A stretch of DNA of 44,721 bases from Kaistella haifensis DSM 19056 (GCF_000735695.2 NZ_JASZ02000021.1:1-44721), one strand, 5' to 3'; numbered from the stretch's first letter, positions 24,109-32,757 are shown. The notes: a model not told the origin generated them from the sequence alone. Program-made: numbers and translations.

Positions 24109-26730
24109 TTATTTTTCCGAAACTTTCAAATCTGCGTTATTCAATCGTAACGAATTTAAAATTACAGAAACCGAGCTGAAACTCATCGCTGCCGCTGCAA
24201 TCATGGGGCTTAGCAAAATTCCGAAAAACGGATAAAGCAATCCTGCAGCTACTGGAATCCCAATCGTATTATAAAAAAATGCGAAAAAGAGATTTTGTTT
24301 GATGTTTCTTAATAATTTTTCACTTAGGATTTTCGCTTTTGCAACACCCAGAAGATCACCTTTTAATAGCGTGATTTCAGAACTTTCAATCGCAACATCG
24401 GTTCCGGTTCCCATTGCAATTCCTACGTTCGCTTGTGCCAAAGCAGGCGCATCATTTATTCCATCTCCGGTCATCGCAACAATATTTCCGGCAGCCTGAA
24501 GCTTTTTAATTTCTGCTAATTTGTCTTGAGGAAGTTGGCTTGCAAAATATTTTTTGATGCCTAATTCCGTTGCGACGGCTTTTGCGGTCTGTTCATTGTC
24601 ACCAGTCATCATGATGACTTGAACATTATTTTTTTGAAGAAAATCAACGGCTTCCTTGGAAGTTGCTTTTATTTTGTCCGAAAAACTTAAAAATCCTAAG
24701 ACATTTCCTCCTTTAGCCACAAACGAAACGGTTTTTGCAAGGTTCTGTTTCTCAATTACTTTCTGCTTAATGTTTTCCGGAATTGTAATATTAAATTGTT
24801 TCAATAAAGCTTCATTTCCAAGCAAAATAATTTCGGAATGAATCGTTCCTTTGATTCCTTTTCCTGCAATATTTTCGAAGTTTTCAACTTTTTCAAAATC
24901 CTGATGTTCTTTTATAAATTCTACCAAAACAGCATTGGATAAAGGATGTTCGGAATTTTGATTGAGAGATGCAGCTAATTTTAAAATTAAATTTTTATTG
25001 GAAGTTTCCGAAACAAAAATCTCATCCAAACTAGGTTTTCCTTCGGTCAATGTTCCTGTTTTATCGGTAATTAAAATATTTACCTTTTCCATTTGCTCCA
25101 AAGCTTCAGCATTTTTAATGAGAATTCCGTTTTTCGCACCTTTTCCAATTCCTACCATCAAACTCATCGGCGTTGCCAAACCTAAAGCACATGGGCAAGC
25201 CACGATAAGTACTGCAACGGCATTTACAAATGCATAAATTAACCTGTTTTCATTACCGAAAATATACCACGCAAAAAAAGTAAGAACCGAAATCGCAATA
25301 ACGGTCGGAACAAAAATTTTTGATACTTGATCAACTAATTTCTGAATCGGCGCTTTGCTTCGGCTGGCTTCGTTCACCATCTTAATGATTTGCGAAAGCA
25401 ACGTTTCGTCGCCCACTTTTTCAGCTTTCATGAGGAAAACTCCATTCCCGTTGATGGTTCCGGAAGTTACACGATCATTCTGTTTTTTTTCTATAGGAAT
25501 CGGTTCTCCGGTAATCATACTTTCATCAACCGTAGAATTTCCTTCTGAAATTTTCCCATCAACAGGAATTTTTTCCCCTGGTTTTACACGCAAAATATCT
25601 CCAACTTTTACATCGGAAAGCGGAACTCTTTTTTCTTCTCCGTTAATCATTAAGTTGGCTTCATCGGGAGACAGATTCATGAGTTCTTCTATAGCTTTTC
25701 CTGTTCTTTGGTGTGCTTTTGCTTCCATCAATTGTCCCAAAATAACCAAAGTAAGAATTACAGAAACAGCCTCAAAATAAAGCGGAACTTTTCCTTCGTG
25801 CGATATTTCGTGTGGAAAAATATTAGGAAAAAGTAAGGCAACAATACTGAAAAGAAAAGCTGCAGCAACTCCCAAAGCAATCAACGAAAACATATTTAGG
25901 TTCCAAGTTTTGAAGGAACGGTAGCCACGAACGATGAGAAACCAACCTGCATAAAACAAAACCGGAAGCGTTAAAATCAATTCCAAAATTCCCTGAACTT
26001 GATGCGAAAACGGCCATTTAATCCACATTCCACCCATCGAAAGAATAAAAACCGGAATGGTGAAAGCTACAGCAATCCACAATTTTCGTGATAAAATTTT
26101 TACAGTATTATCTTCTGCAAATTCATCGGATTTTCCCGGAATTTGTACCAAATCCATCCCGCAAATCGGACAATCTCCCGGTTCATCTTTTACAATTTCG
26201 GGATGCATTGGACAAGTATATTTTGATTTCTTTTTTTCGGGAATTTTTACCAAATCCATTCCGCAAACAGGGCATCCTACGTTGGAATCATACACTTTAT
26301 CGCCTTCACAAAACATAGGACAGTAATATTTTCCTGCATTTTCCTGATTTTGAGCTGGTTTTGAATGAGCATGTTGATGGTTTTCTTGTATAGAACTTCC
26401 CGCCAATAATTCCGGGGTAATTTCCTCCAAATGCATGTGACAAACCGGGCAACCAATGTCGGAATTGTAGGTTTTATCGCGTTCGCAGAACATCGGACAA
26501 AAATATTCACCGATTTTTTCTTTGAAATTTTCCGGGAGATTTGTTTTGGAGAAAGTGGCAGGTTTATTTTGGTAATCAGCCCTTTCTTCGATCGGAACTA
26601 GGAACATGTTGCAAACCGGACAGCGTTTTCCGGGAGTAAAATATACTTTTTCGCCTTCGCATTCCATCGGGCAAAAGTACACAGAACTCGGGGAAATTTT
26701 TTCGGTGGGATGTGGATGATGATTTTCCAT
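24109..26730 (-). CDS. copA: Copper-type P1B ATPase with four N-terminal Cys-rich metal-binding repeats
   Basis: This 873-residue P-type ATPase pumps Cu+ or Ag+ out of the cytoplasm. The transport motif CPC is at 512-514 ([12 protein letters not shown]), the phosphorylated D556 lies in DKTGT, and TGEPIPIEK and [11 protein letters not shown] mark the actuator and nucleotide domains. Eight membrane helices are expected. Instead of HMA domains, the N-terminus holds four copies of a 'heavy-metal-binding' motif: [13 protein letters not shown]...CPVCNM (~18-44), [13 protein letters not shown]...CPVCHM (~74-98), [13 protein letters not shown]...CPVCGM (~134-158) and YTCPMHPEI...CPICGMDL (~170-193). 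Three carry CPMxCE rather than CPMHPE. The C-terminal part ends [13 protein letters not shown]. It may be transcribed with the genes upstream. Confidence 0.93.
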   Translation of the reverse strand: MENHHPHPTEKISPSSVYFCPMECEGEKVYFTPGKRCPVCNMFLVPIEERADYQNKPATFSKTNLPENFKEKIGEYFCPMFCERDKTYNSDIGCPVCHMHLEEITPELLAGSSIQENHQHAHSKPAQNQENAGKYYCPMFCEGDKVYDSNVGCPVCGMDLVKIPEKKKSKYTCPMHPEIVKDEPGDCPICGMDLVQIPGKSDEFAEDNTVKILSRKLWIAVAFTIPVFILSMGGMWIKWPFSHQVQGILELILTLPVLFYAGWFLIVRGYRSFKTWNLNMFSLIALGVAAAFLFSIVALLFPNIFPHEISHEGKVPLYFEAVSVILTLVILGQLMEAKAHQRTGKAIEELMNLSPDEANLMINGEEKRVPLSDVKVGDILRVKPGEKIPVDGKISEGNSTVDESMITGEPIPIEKKQNDRVTSGTINGNGVFLMKAEKVGDETLLSQIIKMVNEASRSKAPIQKLVDQVSKIFVPTVIAISVLTFFAWYIFGNENRLIYAFVNAVAVLIVACPCALGLATPMSLMVGIGKGAKNGILIKNAEALEQMEKVNILITDKTGTLTEGKPSLDEIFVSETSNKNLILKLAASLNQNSEHPLSNAVLVEFIKEHQDFEKVENFENIAGKGIKGTIHSEIILLGNEALLKQFNITIPENIKQKVIEKQNLAKTVSFVAKGGNVLGFLSFSDKIKATSKEAVDFLQKNNVQVIMMTGDNEQTAKAVATELGIKKYFASQLPQDKLAEIKKLQAAGNIVAMTGDGINDAPALAQANVGIAMGTGTDVAIESSEITLLKGDLLGVAKAKILSEKLLRNIKQNLFFAFFYNTIGIPVAAGLLYPFFGILLSPMIAAAAMSFSSVSVILNSLRLNNADLKVSEK

Positions 26731-26767
26731 AATCTCAATACTCTTTTGTTTGTTACAAGTTTTTTTT

Positions 26768-26789
26768 AAGGTAAAATATATTTCACCTT
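26768..26789. promoter_or_regulatory. 22-bp palindrome upstream of copA, possible operator
   Basis: AAGGT-A-AAATATATTT-C-ACCTT is a palindrome with a single mismatched pair, centred 48 bp before the copA start. On the minus strand it is followed by A residues, not T, so it is not a terminator for the gene upstream. A metal-responsive repressor site is an inference. Confidence 0.4.
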
Positions 26790-26813
26790 ATTTTAAAAAA
26801 GCGATTAAATTTT

Positions 26814-27218
26814 TCATGAATTATGTCCCTGGTCTTTCAACCGATCTGCGATAAATTCAATTTTTGTTTTCCCATGTTTGGTAGGTTTCCCAGCTTCATC
26901 TACACCTACAAAAATCAATTTATCAATGGTAATAATCGTTTGCCGAGTCATCATGTTTCGTACTTCGCAAGTTAAAGTAATCGAAGTTTTTCCAAAATCA
27001 GTTGCTTCAATTCCTATTTCGATAATGTCGCCCTGCCTTGCTGAGCTGATGAAATTGATTTCGGAAATATATTTGGTCACGCAACGAGGAGTTTCCAACT
27101 GAACAATAGCGTAAAGAGCAGCTTCTTCGTCAATCCACTGAAGTAATCTACCTCCGAAAAGCGTATGATTGGGGTTTAAATCTTCAGGTTTGATCCATTT
27201 TCTTGTATGATAATTCAT
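26814..27218 (-). CDS. Acyl-CoA thioesterase, hotdog fold
   Basis: The 134-residue single-hotdog protein has the acyl-CoA thioesterase (YciA/BACH-like) pattern: PNHTLFGGRLLQWIDEEAALYA, with the helix D/E residue in the active site, followed by VRNMMTRQTIITIDKLIFVGVDE. It is predicted to hydrolyse acyl-CoA thioesters in the cytoplasm. It lies 35 nt after yaaA on the same strand and 83 nt before copA. Substrate length preference cannot be read. Confidence 0.85.
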   Translation of the reverse strand: MNYHTRKWIKPEDLNPNHTLFGGRLLQWIDEEAALYAIVQLETPRCVTKYISEINFISSARQGDIIEIGIEATDFGKTSITLTCEVRNMMTRQTIITIDKLIFVGVDEAGKPTKHGKTKIEFIADRLKDQGHNS

Positions 27219-27253
27219 TTTTCGTCTTAAAAATAATTAAAAATTTATTTTGT

Positions 27254-28012
27254 TTATCGCGTGAAAACCAATTTTTTATCGGTTGATAGTTTTTCGTCAA
27301 TTCGATATCTTTCCAAATTAAAACCTTTCACTTCGTCTAATGTTTTTACTTGATTTTCAGCGCAATATCGAACCATGAGACCTCTTGCATGCTTGGTATA
27401 AACCACGATGGTTTTCGGTTTTCCATCTTTTATTTCATAAAAATCAAAATCGATAACCGGTGCATTCAGTTTCTTTTTGTCGATGACTTTGATGTATTCT
27501 GAACTCGCCAAATTCAAAACTAAATCATTGGTTTTCAATTCACTATTCAGTTGATCAGTTACTTTTTCTCGCCAAAATTCATAAAGATTTTTATAATGAT
27601 CAAATTCGAAATTTCTTCCCATTTCTAGGCGGTAAAGCATCACTTTATCCGAAGGTTTCAGCAATCCATAAAGCCCAGAGAGCATTCGATAATTTTTTTG
27701 AAGATAATCAATTGCTTTTTTATCTAAAGTTTTCGCATCCAAACCTCGGCAAACCTCGCCGGTAAAGGCAAACATTGCTGGAGCAGATTCTTTCGCGGTG
27801 GGTTTAGCTTTCCATTTTTGGTTTCGTTCCCAGTTTTCATCAGCGAGTTTGGAGGATATTTCCATCAGCTCGGATAAATATTTAGGTGTTTTCTCTTTCA
27901 AAAAGGTTTGAATAAAAGCGGCTTCTTCAATAAATTTTGGAGTTGTAGTTTTGAAAAGCTCTGTGGAATTTTCAATATTCATGAGCTTCGCAGGTGAAGT
28001 AATGATTTTCAT
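27254..28012 (-). CDS. yaaA: Peroxide stress protein YaaA (UPF0246)
   Basis: YaaA lowers intracellular free iron under peroxide stress and binds DNA-like structures in characterised homologues. The 252-residue protein starts at ATG 28012 with MKIITSPAKLMN, the family's usual N-terminus. Family blocks MFAFTGEVCRGLDAKTL, LYGLLKPSDKVMLYRLEM, NLASSEYIKVID and TKHARGLMVRYCA are all present. The frame opens at a TTG at 28066 overlapping the upstream stop, but an 18-residue extension is not normal for this family. Confidence 0.9.
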   Translation of the reverse strand: MKIITSPAKLMNIENSTELFKTTTPKFIEEAAFIQTFLKEKTPKYLSELMEISSKLADENWERNQKWKAKPTAKESAPAMFAFTGEVCRGLDAKTLDKKAIDYLQKNYRMLSGLYGLLKPSDKVMLYRLEMGRNFEFDHYKNLYEFWREKVTDQLNSELKTNDLVLNLASSEYIKVIDKKKLNAPVIDFDFYEIKDGKPKTIVVYTKHARGLMVRYCAENQVKTLDEVKGFNLERYRIDEKLSTDKKLVFTR

Positions 28013-28062
28013 TAATGGTAATTTAGCTTTGAAGTCTTTTTTGTTGAATTCTTTTTTTACAT

Positions 28063-28674
28063 TCAAATTTCTCCTTTTCCTTGTCTTAATATTTCTGGCT
28101 CGCCACTGGTAAGATCTACGATGGTGGATGCAACATTATCGCCGTATCCGCTATCAATCACAATGTCTACAATATGGTCGTATTTTTCAGCAATTAATTC
28201 CGGATTGGTGGAATACTCAATAACTTCATCATCATCTTTAATCGATGTTGAAGCAATTGGATGTCCTAGTTTTTCTACGATCCGTTGAGGAATAGGGTGG
28301 TCGGGAACGCGAATTCCCACCGTCTTATTTCCCTTATACGCGAGAGGTAGATTTTTATTGGCATCTAGAATAAATGTAAAAGGTCCCGGAATTTTACTTT
28401 TCAAAAATCTGAATACTGAGGTTTCAATGGGACGTGTGAAACTGGAAAGATGGCTTAAATCATTGCAAATAATCGAAAACTGTGCTTTTTCAAGTTTTAC
28501 TTTTTTGATTTGCGCCAGCTTTTCCATCGCTCGGATGTCGAAAATATTGCAACCTAATGCATAGACAGTATCGGATGGATAAATAATAATGCCTCCATCA
28601 TTCAAAGTTTTAATGACCTCAGCAATAAGGTTTTCCTGAGGATTTTCGGGGTATATTTTCAGAATTTTTGCCAT
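28063..28674 (-). CDS. L-threonylcarbamoyladenylate synthase (Sua5/YciO/YrdC family)
   Basis: The enzyme makes threonylcarbamoyl-AMP from Thr, bicarbonate and ATP, the first step of tRNA t6A37 synthesis. The 203 residues carry IIYPSDTVYALGCN, AQFSIICNDLSHLS, FLKSKIPGPFTFILD, KTVGIRVPDHPIP and PIASTSIKDDDE, the YrdC fold blocks. The ATG at 28674 (MAKILKIYPE) is preferred over a TTG two codons upstream. YciO rather than TsaC is possible; the two subfamilies are hard to separate by eye. Divergent from the tRNA-fMet gene. Confidence 0.87.
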   Translation of the reverse strand: MAKILKIYPENPQENLIAEVIKTLNDGGIIIYPSDTVYALGCNIFDIRAMEKLAQIKKVKLEKAQFSIICNDLSHLSSFTRPIETSVFRFLKSKIPGPFTFILDANKNLPLAYKGNKTVGIRVPDHPIPQRIVEKLGHPIASTSIKDDDEVIEYSTNPELIAEKYDHIVDIVIDSGYGDNVASTIVDLTSGEPEILRQGKGEI

Positions 28675-28719
28675 ATACAAATTTAAGAAAAATTGATTTA
28701 TAATTTTTTTTGCTAAAAA

Positions 28720-28750
28720 TTTGGAACATTACAAAAAAGTTGTATATTTG
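28720..28750 (+). promoter_or_regulatory. tRNA-fMet promoter (-33 TTTG, -7 TATATTTG)
   Basis: TTTG at 28720-28723 and TATATTTG at 28743-28750 are separated by 19 nt, the canonical Bacteroidota layout. The tRNA begins 12 nt downstream. Confidence 0.8.
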
Positions 28751-28761
28751 CACCACAATAA

Positions 28762-28834
<73 letters not shown>

Positions 28835-28840
28835 CTAAGC

Positions 28841-28870
28841 AAGACTGTTCTTTGGAACAGTCTTTTTTTT
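28841..28870 (+). terminator. Intrinsic terminator after tRNA-fMet
   Basis: AAGACTGTTC (28841-28850) pairs perfectly with GAACAGTCTT (28855-28864), with a TTTG loop, followed by T residues to 28870. Confidence 0.93.
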
Positions 28871-28892
28871 ATATTTATTTCAAAGGTATGCA

Positions 28893-28900
28893 AGATCTTC
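28893..28900. repeat. Left 8-bp target-site duplication of the insertion sequence
   Basis: AGATCTTC directly abuts the left inverted repeat (28901) and recurs directly after the right inverted repeat at 30318-30325. It is also codons 3-5 of the pre-insertion methyltransferase gene. Confidence 0.88.
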
Positions 28901-28922
28901 GGATCAGTACCAAAACTTGTGT
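28901..28922 (+). repeat. Left terminal inverted repeat of the insertion sequence
   Basis: The 22 bp begin GGATCAGTACC and end TTGTGT. They match the reverse complement of 30296-30317 at 18 of 22 positions. The transposase stop codon begins at the next base. Confidence 0.85.
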
Positions 28923-29867
28923 TTAAGCAAAAATGTTTTGTAGTCTGAATAGAAAAAACGCCCGATCCCTAACTCCTCTGAAGTTGCTTCTAAATTTTTT
29001 AATTTTTGCATTGAAAGATTCTGCGGATGCATTCGTACTTCTATGATTGAAGTAGTTTAGGATATCGTTATAGTGGATGGTAAACGTTTTTAACAGGATA
29101 GCAAAAGATTTAAAGCCGGAGACTTCTACCTGGTGATACCATCTTGCTAATTTTAACATAGCGATTTCTTTGGTGTTTTTCTTGTGGTAGACGTTTCTTA
29201 AATCTTCTGTTAGTTGGTAAGCGTTGTGGATATCCGGATATTCACTGAATAGGATTTGGGCGCGTTCTTTCTGGGATTCGGTCCAGTGGAAGGAACTCTT
29301 ATACAGCAAATGCCTGCTTCGTGCCAGGAGCTGTTTTCTGGTGTCTCCATTTGAACACAGTTCCGGTTGGTAGATTTCTTTATTTTTCCTGGCATTCAGG
29401 ATGCCATCGCTTTCCTGCTCTATAGCTTTCCATCGGTGTTTGATACGGATTTCCTGCAGGGCTTCTGAGGCTAGTTGCTGTACATGGAATCGGTCAATGG
29501 TCCGTTTGGCATTGGAGAAGCATCTCTTGGCAATGAGTTTCATGGAACCGGCCATGTCTAGAGTGATTTCTTTTACGCTTAACCTTAATTTACGGTCGAT
29601 TTTCAGTAAATGTTCTATGACGGTTTCTGCGCGGGTTTCTTTGATAATGGCAACCAGGCAGCCTTTTTTACCTTTCGCTTTTTTAGACGTGACCACAGTA
29701 TAAAGTTCACCGCTGGACAAGGCTACTTCATCTATCGACAAGGATTGTGACATGTTTTCGGGATAAATGAGCCATTCCTGTGCATGGGATTTCTCTTTCC
29801 AGGTTTTATAATCACTAATTCTGTTTTTGTATTGGCGCTGGAATTTTTTACCCGCCACACCGTACAT
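28923..29867 (-). CDS. Transposase catalytic part (DDE, ISL3-like), second frame
   Basis: The 314 residues from an internal Met carry the catalytic DDE domain of ISL3-like transposases: first Asp in SLSIDEVALSSGELY, second in ITLDMAGSMKLIAKRCFSNA with KRTIDRFHVQQLA, and the final Glu in NASAESFNAKIKKFRSNFRG. The frame is open upstream to about 29915 and overlaps the first frame, where it reads RPLDCKTIAEMYGVAGKKF. It is in the +1 frame relative to the N-terminal frame. The fused product would be about 430-440 residues, the usual size for ISL3 transposases, so frameshifting probably joins the two halves. Confidence 0.88.
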   Translation of the reverse strand: MYGVAGKKFQRQYKNRISDYKTWKEKSHAQEWLIYPENMSQSLSIDEVALSSGELYTVVTSKKAKGKKGCLVAIIKETRAETVIEHLLKIDRKLRLSVKEITLDMAGSMKLIAKRCFSNAKRTIDRFHVQQLASEALQEIRIKHRWKAIEQESDGILNARKNKEIYQPELCSNGDTRKQLLARSRHLLYKSSFHWTESQKERAQILFSEYPDIHNAYQLTEDLRNVYHKKNTKEIAMLKLARWYHQVEVSGFKSFAILLKTFTIHYNDILNYFNHRSTNASAESFNAKIKKFRSNFRGVRDRAFFLFRLQNIFA

Positions 29868-29886
29868 TTCAGCAATGGTTTTACAA

Positions 29887-30249
29887 TCAAGAGGTCGGGT
29901 ATCGACAGATTTCTTTTAAAAAATCGGCAAACCCCTTGGTTAAACGGGTGCCTTCTGCCACTAAGTTCCAGTCTCTCTGCACGATTTGCTTTGTGTTCTT
30001 ATCCAGCCATCTGCGTCTTTTAATATGCAGGTAAACGGCGTTTCCACGCAGGGGAAAATCTTGAATAGTAATCTCCTTATGGAATCCGTGTGCTGTTAAA
30101 ATTCGATTTGAAACTTCTTTGGGTGGGTTATTTTTCTCCTCAAAATAAAGGTGCATCACTTCACCCTCGGTGGTTTGCTTCGTTAAATCAAAATGTTCAA
30201 TTAAAAATTCAGGCAGAATATGTTTCAGCAGTTCCAGATAATGATCCAA
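29887..30249 (-). CDS. Transposase N-terminal region, first frame
   Basis: This 120-residue frame encodes the N-terminal, presumably DNA-binding, region of the insertion-sequence transposase (LLKHILPEFLIEHFDLTKQ, EEKNNPPKEVSNRILTAHGF, RRRWLDKNTKQIVQRDWNLVA). The only available start is a TTG at 30249 just inside the element. It ends after the slippery run T6A4 (29923-29914 on the minus strand), where ribosomal or transcriptional slippage could reach the catalytic frame. I regard it as half of one transposase rather than an independent gene. Confidence 0.8.
   Translation of the reverse strand: MDHYLELLKHILPEFLIEHFDLTKQTTEGEVMHLYFEEKNNPPKEVSNRILTAHGFHKEITIQDFPLRGNAVYLHIKRRRWLDKNTKQIVQRDWNLVAEGTRLTKGFADFLKEICRYPTS
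29914..29923 (-). promoter_or_regulatory. Candidate programmed frameshift or slippage site
   Basis: On the minus strand TTTTTTAAAA lies in the 29-nt overlap between the two transposase frames. The in-frame reading is GAT TTT TTA AAA GAA. The catalytic frame opens immediately after the TAA that this run creates in the +1 frame. Confidence 0.5.
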
Positions 30250-30291
30250 TGTTCTTAAAGTTTACTGCAAAAATCGAAAACTTATTTCAAT

Positions 30292-31005
30292 TTGCACACA
30301 ACTTTTGAGATTGATCCAGATCTTCCGGGAAAAGCAATTTACGATTTCTATTTTACTCCCCACAGATATCAACTTTTTGTTCACGATCAATTTGGTCCTA
30401 AGGTAGAAATGCCGGTTTCGTATTATTTTAGAAATTTGGATACCATGCCCGAACTGGAACAAGTTGCCATAGAAAACTGTAGAGGGAAAACCCTTGATAT
30501 TGGAGCAGCTGCAGGTTCGCATGCGATCGAATTACAACGAAAAGGAATTCCTGTTACTGCCCTCGAAATTTCGCAAAATGCTTGCAAGGTAATGAACGAA
30601 AGAGGCGTGGTAAATGTAATCTGCGAAGATTTCTTTAAGTTCTCCGGACAAAAATTTGATACTTTGCTTTTGCTGATGAACGGAATCGGAATTTCTTCAA
30701 CGGTTGATGGTCTTAGAAAATTCTTCGAAAAAGCAGATGAACTGCTTCTTCCAAATGGGCAAATCATATTCGATTCCTGCGATATCGATTATATGTATGA
30801 AGAATTTCAAATGCCTTCCGATCGTTATTACGGAGAAGTAAAGTGCCGCTACGAATATCACGAGCTGTTAACAGATTGGTTTGGCTGGCTCTATATCGAT
30901 CAGTTTACCATGCAGGAAATTGCCGAGGAATACGGTTTCGACGTAAAAATTATTTTCGAAGACGATAGCAACCAGTATTTGGCAATACTTACCAAAAATA
31001 TTTAG
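30292..31005 (+). CDS. Class I SAM-dependent methyltransferase, 5' end replaced by the insertion sequence
   Basis: The 237-residue frame has the Rossmann methyltransferase motifs: TLDIGAAAGSHAIELQ (motif I, SAM binding), VTALEISQNAC, FDTLLLLMNGIGIS and ELLLPNGQIIFDSCD. Its TTG start and first eight to nine residues (MHTTFEIDP) are encoded by the right inverted repeat of the insertion sequence. In the sequence without the element, ATG at 28888 gives M-Q-D-L-P-G-K-A and a 230-residue protein in perfect frame (13 nt + 680 nt). The current frame stays open by chance and may be translated from the TTG, but its promoter has been separated by 1.4 kb. Substrate unknown. It overlaps the convergent gene by 4 bp. 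Confidence 0.85.
   Translation: MHTTFEIDPDLPGKAIYDFYFTPHRYQLFVHDQFGPKVEMPVSYYFRNLDTMPELEQVAIENCRGKTLDIGAAAGSHAIELQRKGIPVTALEISQNACKVMNERGVVNVICEDFFKFSGQKFDTLLLLMNGIGISSTVDGLRKFFEKADELLLPNGQIIFDSCDIDYMYEEFQMPSDRYYGEVKCRYEYHELLTDWFGWLYIDQFTMQEIAEEYGFDVKIIFEDDSNQYLAILTKNI
30296..30317 (+). repeat. Right terminal inverted repeat of the insertion sequence
   Basis: The 22 bp end TTGATCC and pair with 28901-28922 at 18 of 22 positions. They lie inside the current methyltransferase reading frame. Confidence 0.85.
30318..30325. repeat. Right 8-bp target-site duplication
   Basis: AGATCTTC is the second copy of the duplicated target. It encodes the D-L and part of the P of the methyltransferase N-terminus. 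Confidence 0.88.
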
Positions 31006-32570
31006 AATTTTTCCGCAGCATAATCGCTTTCGTTGCTCAAGCGGTCAATCGCTATAATTGCAATAGTATTGAGCTTTTTCCCAAATTGGTTTGCAGGTAT
31101 ACTTTTACTTAACTGATCAGGGTTAAGTACATCGGTAATCCAGATATCTCCATACTTAGCGAAAAGAACCCATCGAAAAACCTTTTCTTTTGAATTCCAA
31201 CTGATTTTGTAAGATTCCGAAGATTTTTCAACCTTAATATTTGGCGTTGCAGGTTTTGTTGCTTTGATCCAAGGGCTTACCGGAACCAATGCATCTTCTT
31301 TGTAAAGTTTTTTTATCTCTCTCAACATTTCCGGATTTTTCTTCAGTCCATCGATGCTGTAATGTATTTCGCCGGCGGTATTTTTTGGCATCATTCTGCG
31401 GATGGTACTCATTTGTCCGATAATTTCCGCCGGTTTGTTGTCTGATTTTACAGCGACTGTATTCAGTCCTGGCCAAAGATGGATGTTTTTAATGTTTTCA
31501 TCTTTCCACCATTTCAGCAATGCGGAAAAACTTTGTGCACCGCCTTCTTTCCAATATAGTTGTGGAGAGTAATAATCGCACCAGCCCTCATTGAGCCATA
31601 GTTTTGCATCAGCATAAAGTTCATCATATTGTGAAGAACCGGTTACGCCTGCTGGGAAACCAGGTTTCCAGATTCCGAACGGTGAGATTCCGAATTTTAC
31701 GGTTGGCTTTTCCTGATGAATTTCATCGTGGAGTCTTTTTATAATTTTGTTCACGTTTGCTCTTCTCCAATCCGCTTTAGAAAGGTTTCCTCCTGCTTTT
31801 TTGTAGGCATTCCAGGTTCGGTCATCCGGAAAGTCTTTTCCACCATGATATTCTTTATAAGGATAGAAATAATCATCGATATGCACCGCATCGATATCAT
31901 ATCTTTTTACTAAATCTTTTATTACCGCGGAAACATGGTTCTGAACGCGCTCATCCGAAGGATCCATCCAATACATTCCGTTTTTCAAGCGGTAGGTACT
32001 TTCGGACATTTTTGCTGCCATACTTGAAGATGTTACGCTTCCACCTGTGGTATGATGTGCCCGATAAGGATTCATCCACACATGAAGTTCCATTCCTCTT
32101 TTATGGGCTTCGGAAATCCAAAACTCCAGCGGATCGTAAAGCGGAGAAGGAGCTTTTCCGGTTTGTCCTGTTAAAAAATAGGACCAAGGTTCCAAATCAC
32201 TTTTATATAAGGCATCGGAAGAAGGTCTAGCTTGAAAAATAACAGCATTGAAATTGGCATCCTTTAGCAGATCGAGAAGTTGTATTGCCTCATCTTTTTG
32301 TTGCTGTGTAGTAAGGGTGTTTTTTGTCGGCCAGTTGATGTTCGCAACCGTAGCAATCCATGCTGCACGAAATTCTCTGTTAATTTCCGGCAGATTTACC
32401 GTGATTTTTTTCTCCGAATCTGAAACTGGAGGATTTGGTTTAGTTGCAATAGGTTTAGTTGGTCCAGTTCTAGTTTTAGGAACAGATTTTGCTGGTTGCT
32501 GTGTGGAACAGGAATTAATGAAAATCGCTGATGCAATGATCAAAGGATATTTGAGATTTCGCAGTTTCAT
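31002..32570 (-). CDS. Lipoprotein glycoside hydrolase-like protein (GHL10/DUF187 type)
   Basis: The 522-residue lipoprotein (lipobox FINSC, C21) has a Pro/Lys/Thr-rich linker (about 24-58) and a TIM-barrel-like domain (about 65-380) typical of GHL10 proteins: REFRAAWIATVANINWP, DANFNAVIFQARPSSDALY, GMELHVWMNPYRAHH, IDAVHIDDYFYPY and FGISPFGIWKPGFP. The acidic residues in HIDDYF are likely catalytic or ligand-binding. A small C-terminal β-domain follows (about 420-522). Such proteins act on cell-wall or surface glycans, but substrates are not generally known. The gene is single and convergent with the methyltransferase. Confidence 0.88.
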   Translation of the reverse strand: MKLRNLKYPLIIASAIFINSCSTQQPAKSVPKTRTGPTKPIATKPNPPVSDSEKKITVNLPEINREFRAAWIATVANINWPTKNTLTTQQQKDEAIQLLDLLKDANFNAVIFQARPSSDALYKSDLEPWSYFLTGQTGKAPSPLYDPLEFWISEAHKRGMELHVWMNPYRAHHTTGGSVTSSSMAAKMSESTYRLKNGMYWMDPSDERVQNHVSAVIKDLVKRYDIDAVHIDDYFYPYKEYHGGKDFPDDRTWNAYKKAGGNLSKADWRRANVNKIIKRLHDEIHQEKPTVKFGISPFGIWKPGFPAGVTGSSQYDELYADAKLWLNEGWCDYYSPQLYWKEGGAQSFSALLKWWKDENIKNIHLWPGLNTVAVKSDNKPAEIIGQMSTIRRMMPKNTAGEIHYSIDGLKKNPEMLREIKKLYKEDALVPVSPWIKATKPATPNIKVEKSSESYKISWNSKEKVFRWVLFAKYGDIWITDVLNPDQLSKSIPANQFGKKLNTIAIIAIDRLSNESDYAAEKF

Positions 32571-32749
32571 AAAACAAAAATACTATTATTAATAGAACTG
32601 TAAAATCTTCAATATGGTATTTTATTTTATTTACATCATAACTATCTTGTATAATTAATTGGAAGTGGCTGAAAATTAGTAAATAGCTTTATTTTAAAAA
32701 TGGTGCAATTAATTTAGCAAAAGTTGACCATATTTCATTTAAGATTAAA

Positions 32750-32757
32750 TATTTTTG
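32750..32757 (+). promoter_or_regulatory. -7 promoter element TATTTTTG before tamB
   Basis: TATTTTTG fits TAnnTTTG and ends 13 nt before the TTG start of tamB. TTG at 32724-32726 could be the -33 box, with a slightly long 23-nt spacing. Confidence 0.5.

Larger units (their letters stand above)
28901..30317 (-). mobile_element. Insertion sequence of the ISL3/ISAon1 type, 1417 bp, complete
   Basis: The element has imperfect 22-bp terminal inverted repeats beginning GGATCA, an 8-bp direct target duplication (AGATCTTC), and a transposase encoded on the minus strand as two overlapping frames. ISL3-family elements characteristically create 8-bp duplications and have repeats beginning with GG, which fits. 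The insertion falls in codon 5 of a methyltransferase gene: joining 28900 to 30326 restores an intact frame that starts ATG at 28888. Both ends and the duplication are intact, which suggests a fairly recent insertion. The ISAon1 name is from memory of similar flavobacterial transposases. Confidence 0.88.

Noticed and set aside
28063-28066. TTG at 28066 as the yaaA start
   Set aside because: It adds 18 residues not typical of YaaA; ATG 28012 gives the normal MKIITSPAK start.
28875-30290. 9-bp direct repeat TTATTTCAA (28875-28883 and 30282-30290) as the insertion-site duplication
   Set aside because: The right copy lies inside the right inverted repeat's inner side, and no inverted repeats abut it. 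The AGATCTTC pair directly abuts 22-bp inverted repeats and restores the gene frame.
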